A program made the position numbers and the translations under genes. This document shows positions 1-4,603 of a DNA stretch of 5,882 nucleotides, in pieces. Numbering within the stretch: the stretch's first letter is position 1; every line of letters starts with the position of its first letter. The notes below the pieces were generated by a model. It worked only from the letters and a program-made list of their open reading frames with translations, was not told the DNA's origin and did not search any database. The stretch is from DASTQL01 sp035761805 (GTDB taxonomy: Bacteria; Actinomycetota; Actinomycetes; Jiangellales; Jiangellaceae): positions 1 to 5,882 of the forward strand of contig DASTQL010000203.1 in the NCBI GenBank assembly GCA_035761805.1, written 5' to 3'.

Positions 1-501
1 AAGACGCTCGGCACCCGTGTGGTCACGACGAGCGGCACCGAGGCGAAGTGCCAGCGCGCGCGGGAGCTCGGCGCGGACGCTGCGCTGGACTACCACGGCG
101 ACTGGGTGACCGGCGTCCGCGAGGTCACCGGCGGCCACGGCGCCGACGTCGTGCTCGACAACATGGGTGCCGTCTACCTGGCTCGCAACGTCGAGGTCCT
201 GGCGGTCAACGGTCGGCTGGTCGTCATCGGCCTGCAGGGCGGTCGTCGCGCGGAGCTGGACCTCGGCACCCTGCTGGCCAAGCGGGCGGCGGTCGTCGCG
301 ACCGCGCTGCGCGCACGGCCCGCGTCGGAGAAGGCGGCCATCGTCGCCGCGGTCGCCGAGCACGTGTGGCCCGTGGTCGCGTCCGGGTCGGTGCGCCCCG
401 TCGTCGACCGGGTGCTCCCCATGGACCTGGCCGCCGAGGCGCACCGGGTGGTCGAGGCCGGCGAGCACGTCGGCAAGGTGCTGCTCCGCCGCCCGCAATG
501 A
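1..501 (+). CDS. PIG3-type NAD(P)H quinone oxidoreductase, zinc-independent MDR family (3' part)
   Basis: The gene enters from the left edge with frame 1 open from base 1. The visible 166 residues are the C-terminal half of a medium-chain dehydrogenase/reductase. They cover the second half of the Rossmann nucleotide-binding domain and the returning catalytic-domain segment. Family marks are a TTSGTEAKC segment after the second Rossmann strand, ELGAD, a GGHGADVVLDNMG strand, then LVVIGLQGGRRAELDLGTLLAKR and a final AHRVVEAGEHVGKVLL. This last pattern is typical of the PIG3/TIGR02824 quinone oxidoreductases, cytosolic enzymes that reduce quinones or enones with NADPH. No zinc-ligand region is visible because the N-terminal half is missing. 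The protein ends RRPQ, and its TGA stop lies inside the repeat that starts at 497. The exact substrate cannot be told from sequence. Confidence 0.9.
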   Translation, partial: KTLGTRVVTTSGTEAKCQRARELGADAALDYHGDWVTGVREVTGGHGADVVLDNMGAVYLARNVEVLAVNGRLVVIGLQGGRRAELDLGTLLAKRAAVVATALRARPASEKAAIVAAVAEHVWPVVASGSVRPVVDRVLPMDLAAEAHRVVEAGEHVGKVLLRRPQ

Positions 502-573
502 CCACGTTCAGCACCCTCGTCGGGTCACCACGAGGCGTGCACACCTGGTGGTGACCCCATCAGCCTGGTGGTG
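497..573 (+). repeat. 77-bp gene-end repeat, copy A
   Basis: This element begins AATGACCACGTTCA and ends CAGCCTGGTGGTG. It matches the reverse complement of 3764-3688 at 65 of 77 positions with no insertion or deletion. Its bases 3-5 (TGA, 499-501) are the stop codon of the oxidoreductase, so the repeat starts inside the gene end and runs downstream in the direction of transcription. The middle forms a 36-nt hairpin (522-557). A partial third copy in opposite orientation lies at 619-646 in the same convergent gap. It carries no open reading frame of its own. I do not recognise the family by name; a structured 3'-end or terminator element is the likely role. Confidence 0.85.
522..557 (+). terminator. 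36-nt hairpin of repeat copy A, probable terminator
   Basis: GGGTCACCAC (522-531) pairs perfectly with GTGGTGACCC (548-557). After one G/G mismatch the stem continues with AGG/CCT and, after a C/A mismatch, one more G-C pair, closing on a TGCA loop. It starts 20 nt after the oxidoreductase stop codon. There is no U-tract, as is common for actinobacterial terminator hairpins. The stem is nearly symmetric, so it could serve either strand of this convergent gap. Confidence 0.65.
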
Positions 574-583
574 GACCCATCAC
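544..583 (+). repeat. Two tandem 20-bp units
   Basis: CCTGGTGGTGACCCCATCAG (544-563) is followed directly by CCTGGTGGTGGACCCATCAC (564-583), matching at 17 of 20 positions. The first unit is the right arm of the copy A hairpin plus its tail. The second unit overlaps the end of the 77-bp repeat and runs into the next hairpin. It may have arisen by a short local duplication of the hairpin arm. Confidence 0.7.
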
Positions 584-595
584 GAGGCCGATGGG
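576..595. other. Short inverted repeat in the convergent gap
   Basis: CCCATC (576-581) and GATGGG (590-595) are perfect inverted repeats with the 8-nt loop ACGAGGCC. It lies between copies A and B of the gene-end repeat and may add to bidirectional termination between the converging oxidoreductase and aminotransferase genes. Only a six-base-pair stem supports it. Confidence 0.4.
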
Positions 596-622
596 GGCGC
601 TGACCACCCCGGCCAAATCCCC
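594..622 (-). terminator. Hairpin following repeat copy B
   Basis: Read on the minus strand, GGGG (622-619) pairs with CCCC (597-594). Inside a 3x3 internal loop, TGGCC (615-611) pairs with GGTCA (605-601, one G-U pair) around a GGGGT loop. The hairpin sits where copies A and C carry their 36-nt hairpin, but the sequence is different and the stem weaker. It lies about 60 nt beyond the aminotransferase stop and could terminate that transcript. Confidence 0.4.
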
Positions 623-646
623 ACCAGGGTGGTGAACGTGGTCATT
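619..646 (-). repeat. Gene-end repeat, copy B (partial, head only)
   Basis: On the minus strand this reads AATGACCACGTTCACCACC and on to GGTGGGG. It matches copy C at 26 of 28 positions and copy A at 25 of 28. Beyond base 28 the similarity to the 77-bp element is lost. It lies 38 nt downstream of the aminotransferase stop codon, in the same direction as that gene, and faces copy A. Its own in-element TGA is not used as a stop here. It is either a decayed copy or a variant with a replaced hairpin. Confidence 0.8.
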
Positions 647-684
647 CGGGCCCGGGGCGGGGCCACGGCCGGCGCACCCCCCGC

Positions 685-1893
685 TCAGTGCGTGAGCTCC
701 GCCAGCCCTCCGAGCAGCGCGTCGACGTCCGAGCGGTCGTTGTAGTGCACCAGCCCGGCCCGCACTGCTCCACCACTGTCGCGGATGCCCAGCGCGCCGG
801 TGAGCTCCCACGCGTACATGTGGCCGGCCCAGACGTTGACCTTCGCCGCCGCGAGGTGCCTGGCCACGTCCACGGGCGGGTGTCCGGCCACGCGGAAGTA
901 CACCGTCGCCGTACGGCGGGCGGGGTGGCCGATCAGCTCGACGCCGGGCAGACCGGCGAGTCCGCTGAGCAGTTCGGCCATCAGCTCCTGCTCGTAGGCC
1001 TCGACCGACGTCATCGAGGTGATGACGCGATGCCGCCTGGACCCGGCCGCCGCGTCGTCGAGAGCGGCCAGGTGGTCGACGGCGGCCTCCACGCCGGCCA
1101 GGTCGGCGAAGGCCGTGGTCCCCCACTCGAACCGCTCCGGAACGGTGGCCGGTGAGGACGCCAGCTTGTCCGGTCGCAGCCGCTCGAGCAGGGCCGGGTC
1201 CGCCGCCACGGCTCCTACGTGCGGCCCCGACCACTTGTACGCGCTGGTGGCGAAGAAGTCGGCGCCGAGATCGGCCATCGAGACGGGCGCATGCGGCGTG
1301 AGGTGCACCCCGTCCACGTAGGAGAGTGCCCCGGCCGATCGCGCCGCGGCGGTGATGGCGGCGACGTCCGGGCGCGTCCCCAGCACGTTGCTGGCGCCCG
1401 TGACCGCGACCAGGCGGGTCCGGTCGCTCAGGAGCGACGTCACGTCCTCCACCGGCAGCTCGCCAGTGGACAGGTCCGGTTCCGCCCACCGTACGGAGGC
1501 CCCGGCGCGCTCGGCCACCTGCACCCACGGCCGTACGTTGGCGTCGTGGTCCAGGCGGGTGACGACGACCTCGTCCCCGGCGGTCCAATCACGCGCGAGC
1601 GCGGCGGCGAGGCGGTACGTGAGGGTCGTCATGTTGGGGCCGAGGACGACACCGCTCGGGTCCGGGGCACCCACGAGGTCCGCGACGGCGGCCCGACACT
1701 CGGCGACGTACTCGTCTGAGCGGACGCTGGCCGGGAAGGCGCCGTGGACGTTGCCGATCCCCACTCTGTAGGCCTCATCGATCGCCTCGATCACCGGGTA
1801 CGGCACCTGAGTGCCGGCCGCGCCGTCGAGGTAGGCGTAGCCGTCGGCCAGCGCGGGGTAGCGCTCGCGGACCCGGGCGACGTCGAAGGCCAT
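685..1893 (-). CDS. Class V aminotransferase, cysteine desulfurase-like protein
   Basis: The 402-residue protein is a complete fold-type I PLP enzyme of the class V aminotransferase/cysteine desulfurase-like group. The N-terminus YLDGAAGTQVP (about 21-31) is the usual start of the fold. LDHDANV holds the PLP-stacking His116, YVDGVH holds the PLP-ring Asp194 with His197, and FFATSAYKWSGPHVG holds the probable Schiff-base Lys220. A GTTAF motif follows at 258-262. I see no obvious mobile loop with a catalytic Cys like that of IscS, so desulfurase activity is unproven; selenocysteine lyase, isopenicillin-epimerase-like or other PLP chemistry is possible. The ATG at 1893 is chosen because MAFDVARVRERYP gives the expected family N-terminus and a TAGTGT hexamer stands 7 nt upstream. 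It lies 82 bp downstream of the co-directional GNAT gene. It resembles what I recall of Rv3778c, also close to bpa. Confidence 0.9.
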   Translation of the reverse strand: MAFDVARVRERYPALADGYAYLDGAAGTQVPYPVIEAIDEAYRVGIGNVHGAFPASVRSDEYVAECRAAVADLVGAPDPSGVVLGPNMTTLTYRLAAALARDWTAGDEVVVTRLDHDANVRPWVQVAERAGASVRWAEPDLSTGELPVEDVTSLLSDRTRLVAVTGASNVLGTRPDVAAITAAARSAGALSYVDGVHLTPHAPVSMADLGADFFATSAYKWSGPHVGAVAADPALLERLRPDKLASSPATVPERFEWGTTAFADLAGVEAAVDHLAALDDAAAGSRRHRVITSMTSVEAYEQELMAELLSGLAGLPGVELIGHPARRTATVYFRVAGHPPVDVARHLAAAKVNVWAGHMYAWELTGALGIRDSGGAVRAGLVHYNDRSDVDALLGGLAELTH

Positions 1894-1900
1894 GCGCGCG

Positions 1901-1906
1901 ACACTA
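1901..1906 (-). promoter_or_regulatory. Possible -10 box TAGTGT for a leaderless aminotransferase mRNA
   Basis: TAGTGT on the minus strand fits the actinobacterial TANNNT -10 pattern and ends exactly 7 nt before the ATG at 1893. Transcription would then start at or next to the A of ATG. No purine-rich Shine-Dalgarno sequence lies between them (the spacer is CGCGCGC). No convincing -35 box was seen. It implies that the aminotransferase can be transcribed apart from the upstream GNAT gene. Confidence 0.5.
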
Positions 1907-1975
1907 CGTCGGCGCCACCGGACGCCTCCCCCGCCGCCCCCCACGGAGCGCCGGACGGCGAAGCATGCTCGCGGC

Positions 1976-2962
1976 TCAGCGACCGCTGAGGTCCAGGTCC
2001 CTGGTCCAGACGTCGATCTGGAACACCGCCCGCATCCCCGCCCCTTCGTAGAGCCGCAGCGCGCCGGTGGCGTTCTCTGTGTCGACACCGAGCCCCGCCC
2101 ACGTACGACCGTCTGCGGCGAAGCCCGCCAGGGCCAGCTCGAGCAGGAACCGGCCGACGCCGCGGCCGCGGTGCTCGCGGAGGACGGCGAGGTTGCGCAC
2201 CCACCCGGCGTTCTCGGTGGCGTACAGGTGCCCCGACGCCTCGCACACGCCCCCGGGGCGGCCGTCGACGTCGGCGATCGTCCACCGGGCGAAGGCGGGG
2301 TTCTCGTCGTGCGCGGCCCGGGCCCGGAAGGCGTCGAGCGACATGGGCTCGAAGTTCCAGTGGTCGGCGAACGCGGCGATGTAGACGGCGTGGAAATCGC
2401 GCCAGTCCTGCTCCGAGTCGGGGTCGAAGGGCCGCGCCACCACCCCCGGGGGCGGGGTCGGCGCAGGGCGGCCCGGTTCCAGGTCGGCGCGCATGCGGTT
2501 GAAGCGCCGGGTGGCCGAGAAGCCCAGGGACCGGAGCGTCGACGCGTACTGCTCGTCCCCCGCCACCGTCCCCGCGCCTGCCTCCACCGTCCGGTGACCG
2601 CGTTCGACCCCCCGTTCGGCAATCCGCTCGAGCAGGGCGACGCACACGGACCGGCGGACCGTCTCGTCGTGCGGGCGGACGAGGTACACGTCGAGCTGGA
2701 CCTGCGTGCCGCCATAGTCGTCGATGAGGAAGCCCCAGCAGACCGCCGTCCCCGCGGGGTCCTCGACCACCCAGTGGTCGAGCGCGGCGTCCACGTGGGC
2801 ACCCTGGAGGGCCTCGCGGACGTCCGTCTCGTTGAAGTCGCTGTAGCCGAGGGTCACCAGGTCGTCGGCCGTCGCCACCCCGAGCAGAGTCGGCACGTCA
2901 TCGGGGCCGGGACGTCGTGCGGTGTAACCAGCCGGCAGATCGGGCACTGTGGGGCTCGGCAT
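1976..2962 (-). CDS. Tandem-GNAT N-acetyltransferase, MshD-like architecture
   Basis: The 328-residue protein carries two GNAT domains. The N-terminal one (about 13-158) keeps the fold pattern (RRPGPDDVPTL start, VQLDVYLV strand, LRSLGF end) but lacks the acetyl-CoA pyrophosphate loop. The C-terminal one (about 173-322) has VRNLAVLREHRGRGVGRFLL (254-273) with the R-G-x-G-x-G type motif, then LGVDTENATGALRLYEGAGM. Thus only the second domain is likely to bind acetyl-CoA. The length and tandem layout match mycothiol synthase MshD, which acetylates the cysteine of the mycothiol precursor, but many uncharacterised actinobacterial tandem GNATs look alike, so the substrate is unknown. The ATG at 2962 gives a normal domain start. 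The frame stays open far upstream, but that stretch is antisense to bpa. It is divergent from bpa with 63 bp between start codons. Confidence 0.85.
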   Translation of the reverse strand: MPSPTVPDLPAGYTARRPGPDDVPTLLGVATADDLVTLGYSDFNETDVREALQGAHVDAALDHWVVEDPAGTAVCWGFLIDDYGGTQVQLDVYLVRPHDETVRRSVCVALLERIAERGVERGHRTVEAGAGTVAGDEQYASTLRSLGFSATRRFNRMRADLEPGRPAPTPPPGVVARPFDPDSEQDWRDFHAVYIAAFADHWNFEPMSLDAFRARAAHDENPAFARWTIADVDGRPGGVCEASGHLYATENAGWVRNLAVLREHRGRGVGRFLLELALAGFAADGRTWAGLGVDTENATGALRLYEGAGMRAVFQIDVWTRDLDLSGR

Positions 2963-2970
2963 GAGCAACG

Positions 2971-2976
2971 AGTCTG
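2971..2976 (-). promoter_or_regulatory. Weak possible -10 box CAGACT for the GNAT gene
   Basis: CAGACT on the minus strand ends 8 nt before the ATG at 2962. It keeps the A2 and T6 of the TANNNT pattern but not T1. No Shine-Dalgarno sequence lies in the GTTGCTC-type spacer. The same hexamer stands 7 nt before the HAD gene, which is why I list it. Confidence 0.3.
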
Positions 2977-3012
2977 CCCGGTCCCCCTGGCGACGGGCGA
3001 TCGGCCTTCGGA

Positions 3013-3018
3013 CAGGAT
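3013..3018 (+). promoter_or_regulatory. CAGGAT upstream of bpa: -10 box or Shine-Dalgarno AGGA
   Basis: CAGGAT ends 7 nt before the ATG at 3026, a spacing suitable for a leaderless -10 box. The AGGA inside it (3014-3017) is also 8 nt from the ATG and could be an ordinary ribosome binding site. Either reading favours ATG 3026 over the in-frame ATG at 3017, which lies inside this motif. Confidence 0.45.
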
Positions 3019-3025
3019 GGACCTC

Positions 3026-3649
3026 ATGACCGAGCCGAACGAGCCGTCCCAGCCCGCAGCGGGCACCGCCGAGCGCGACGAGCGCGGGGAGCAGGTCCAC
3101 ATGGTGGTCGTCGGGCCGGACGGGAACCCGGTCGGGGTGGCCGCGGCACCCGCACCCGGGAGCACCGACGACCGCGAGGATGACGACGGCGCGCGAAACG
3201 TGGCGGAGCTGGTCGAGCAGCCGGCCAAGGTCATGCGGATCGGTAGCATGATCAAGCAGCTCCTCGACGAGGTGAAGTCGGCGCCGCTGGACGAGGCCAG
3301 CCGGCGGCGCCTCATGGAGATCCACCGCGCCTCTCTCGACGAGCTGGAGAAGGGCCTGGCGCCCGAGCTCGTCGACGAGCTGGAGCGGCTCACCCTGCCC
3401 TTCGGGGACCAGTCCGTGCCCTCCGACGCCGAGCTGCGCATCGCCCAGGCCCAGCTCGTCGGCTGGCTCGAGGGGCTCTTCCACGGCATCCAGACCGCAC
3501 TGTTCGCCCAGCAGATGGCCGCTCGTGCCCAGCTCGAGCAGATGCGCCGCGCCCTCCCGCCCGGGCATCCCGCCGCCGTACCGGACCAGCAGGCCCAGCA
3601 AGCGCAGCAGGACCAGGGCCGCCAACACGGCGGGGGCATGTACCTGTAG
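3026..3649 (+). CDS. bpa: Bacterial proteasome activator Bpa/PafE (DUF2587)
   Basis: Bpa is an ATP-independent ring-shaped activator of the actinobacterial 20S proteasome that helps degrade unfolded proteins in the cytosol. This 207-residue protein has the hallmark core at about 60-178: LVEQPAKVMRIGSMIKQLL, SAPLDEASRRRL, LAPELVDELERLTLPF, SDAELRIAQAQLVGWLEG and GIQTALFAQQMAARAQLEQM. The core agrees closely with M. tuberculosis Rv3780 as I recall it, and is mostly long helices. The C-terminus GMYL corresponds to the GQYL tail that docks into the proteasome alpha-ring pockets. It is reached through a Gln-rich linker (about 187-200). The N-terminal 59 residues are acidic, low in complexity and probably disordered, making it about 30 residues longer than the mycobacterial protein. 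Start ATG 3026 is preferred to ATG 3017 (three residues longer) for the upstream motif spacing. It appears monocistronic, followed by hairpins. Confidence 0.97.
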   Translation: MTEPNEPSQPAAGTAERDERGEQVHMVVVGPDGNPVGVAAAPAPGSTDDREDDDGARNVAELVEQPAKVMRIGSMIKQLLDEVKSAPLDEASRRRLMEIHRASLDELEKGLAPELVDELERLTLPFGDQSVPSDAELRIAQAQLVGWLEGLFHGIQTALFAQQMAARAQLEQMRRALPPGHPAAVPDQQAQQAQQDQGRQHGGGMYL

Positions 3650-3656
3650 CGGTGCG

Positions 3657-3688
3657 CGTCGGAGCGCGCCCGACGGCTCCGCGCCGTC
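3657..3688 (+). terminator. Overlapping alternative hairpins after bpa
   Basis: Two mutually exclusive six-base-pair stems lie just past the bpa stop codon. CGTCGG (3657-3662) pairs with CCGACG (3670-3675), and GACGGC (3672-3677) pairs with GCCGTC (3683-3688) around a TCCGC loop. They share bases 3672-3675. With no U-tract, they are plausible GC-rich terminators for bpa, possibly acting with the larger hairpin at 3704-3739. Confidence 0.5.
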
Positions 3689-3764
3689 ACCACCAGGCTG
3701 CTGGGGTCATCCCAAGGCGTCCGCGCCTGGTGATGACCCGACCAAGGTGGTGAACGTGGTCATT
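3688..3764 (-). repeat. 77-bp gene-end repeat, copy C
   Basis: Read on the minus strand, this copy begins AATGACCACGTTCACCACC and ends CAGCCTGGTGGTG, aligning end to end with copy A (65 of 77 identical, no gaps). Its TGA (3762-3760) is the stop codon of the HAD gene, exactly as copy A supplies the stop of the oxidoreductase. The two upstream proteins therefore end RPE and RPQ. It fills most of the convergent gap between bpa and the HAD gene. Confidence 0.85.
3704..3739 (-). terminator. 36-nt hairpin of repeat copy C, probable terminator
   Basis: GGGTCATC (3704-3711) pairs with GATGACCC (3732-3739). The stem continues through one pair between two mismatches and then AGGCG/CGCCT (3715-3719 with 3724-3728) to a four-base loop. 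It is the same length and position in the element as the copy A hairpin. Because it is nearly symmetric and lies between converging genes, it may stop both bpa and HAD transcripts. Confidence 0.65.
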
Positions 3765-4584
3765 CGGGGCGCGGCGAGGGCACCTGGCCCAGGAGCGACT
3801 CGAGGACCACGGCCACCCCGTCGGCGGAGTTCGGCGGAGCCACGTGGTCGACCGCGGCGAGCACGTCGGGGTGGGCGTTCGCCATGCCGTAGGCCGTTCC
3901 CGCCCACGCCAGCATCGGCAGGTCGTTGGGCATGTCACCGAAGGCCACGACCTCCGCGGCGTCGACGCCGTGCTCGGCGGCCAGCCGGGCCAGGGTCGAG
4001 GCCTTGGTCACCCCGGTCGCCGAGATCTCCAGGAGGCCCGAGCTGCTCGAGTGGGTGAGCTCGGCCAGCTCGCCGGCCACCTCTCGGGCGGCCGCCAGCA
4101 GCCGGTCGGAGTCCATCCCCTCGTGCCGCACGAGCAGCTTGACGATCGTGCCGTCGACCAGGTCCTCGAGCGACGCCACCCGGACCTCTTCGGGCGGAGC
4201 GCCGGGCACGGGGCGCCTGACGTAGGCCTCCTCACGGCCGTAGCCGAGGTCCACGTCCTCGACCGCGAACGCAACCTCCGGCACCGCAGCGCGGACCGCT
4301 GCGACCACCTCGAGCACCACCTCGCGCGAGATCGCGAAGGTCTCGACGACCCGCTCGGCGTGCAGGTCGTACACGACGGCGCCGTTGGCGCATACCGCGA
4401 CGCCGGTGTGCCCGACCTGTTCGGCGACGGGTGCCAGCCACCGCGGGGGACGCCCGGTCACCATCACGACCACGACCCCCGCCGTCTCCGCGGCCTGCAG
4501 GGCGGCGGCCGTCCGTCGCGACACCGAGCCGTCCGGGCGCAGGAGGGTGCCGTCCAGGTCGGTGGCGACGAGAGCGGGGAGCAC
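3760..4584 (-). CDS. Cof-type HAD-IIB family phosphatase
   Basis: The 274-residue protein has all four HAD motifs. Motif I is ATDLDGTLL, with nucleophile Asp9 and acid/base Asp11. Motif II is VVMVTGRPP with Thr43, motif III is GVTKAST with Lys194, and motif IV is GDMPNDLPML with Asp217 and Asp221. The alpha/beta cap between motifs II and III (about 85-190) is of the C2B type, which marks Cof/YidA-like hydrolases that dephosphorylate sugar phosphates, nucleotides or cofactors in the cytosol. The substrate cannot be predicted. I chose GTG 4584 because MLPALVATDLDGTLL matches the short family N-terminus. The in-frame ATG at 4626 would add 14 residues and overlap the divergent ligase gene. Its stop codon is supplied by repeat copy C. 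Confidence 0.9.
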   Translation of the reverse strand: MLPALVATDLDGTLLRPDGSVSRRTAAALQAAETAGVVVVMVTGRPPRWLAPVAEQVGHTGVAVCANGAVVYDLHAERVVETFAISREVVLEVVAAVRAAVPEVAFAVEDVDLGYGREEAYVRRPVPGAPPEEVRVASLEDLVDGTIVKLLVRHEGMDSDRLLAAAREVAGELAELTHSSSSGLLEISATGVTKASTLARLAAEHGVDAAEVVAFGDMPNDLPMLAWAGTAYGMANAHPDVLAAVDHVAPPNSADGVAVVLESLLGQVPSPRPE

Positions 4585-4590
4585 GCCCCC

Positions 4591-4597
4591 TAGTCTG
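4591..4597. promoter_or_regulatory. Possible bidirectional promoter with overlapping -10 boxes
   Basis: TAGTCT on the plus strand (4591-4596) ends 7 nt before GTG 4604. CAGACT on the minus strand (4597-4592) ends 7 nt before GTG 4584. The two hexamers share five base pairs. Only the plus-strand box has the full TANNNT pattern. A GAGG at 4597-4600 is too close to GTG 4604 to be a good ribosome binding site, so a leaderless ligase mRNA is more likely. No clear -35 boxes are visible. Confidence 0.45.
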
Positions 4598-4603
4598 AGG
4601 TCC

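Noticed and set aside
497..583. CRISPR-like array from the short repeats
   Set aside because: There are only two directly adjacent 20-bp units with no spacers, and no cas genes in the window.
497..646. Facing repeat copies as terminal inverted repeats of a small transposable element (MITE)
   Set aside because: Copy C occurs alone elsewhere, no target-site duplication is visible, and each copy starts at or after a stop codon in the sense direction, which fits a gene-end element better.
560..1588. Minus-strand 342-residue Arg/Gly-rich open frame
   Set aside because: It is an out-of-frame reading of the aminotransferase gene with the composition typical of GC-rich shadows.
685..2802. Minus-strand open frame extending the aminotransferase to 705 residues
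   Set aside because: The upstream part is an off-frame shadow of the GNAT gene, rich in Arg, Ser and Thr. The family N-terminus begins at ATG 1893.
1976..3628. Minus-strand open frame extending the GNAT protein upstream to 550 residues
   Set aside because: Bases beyond 2962 are antisense to the strongly conserved bpa gene. The GNAT fold starts normally at ATG 2962, and the extension has no domain.
1892..3649. Plus-strand open frame extending Bpa to 585 residues
   Set aside because: The first 378 residues are antisense to the GNAT gene, while Bpa proteins are about 170-210 residues. ATG 3026 has a suitable upstream motif.
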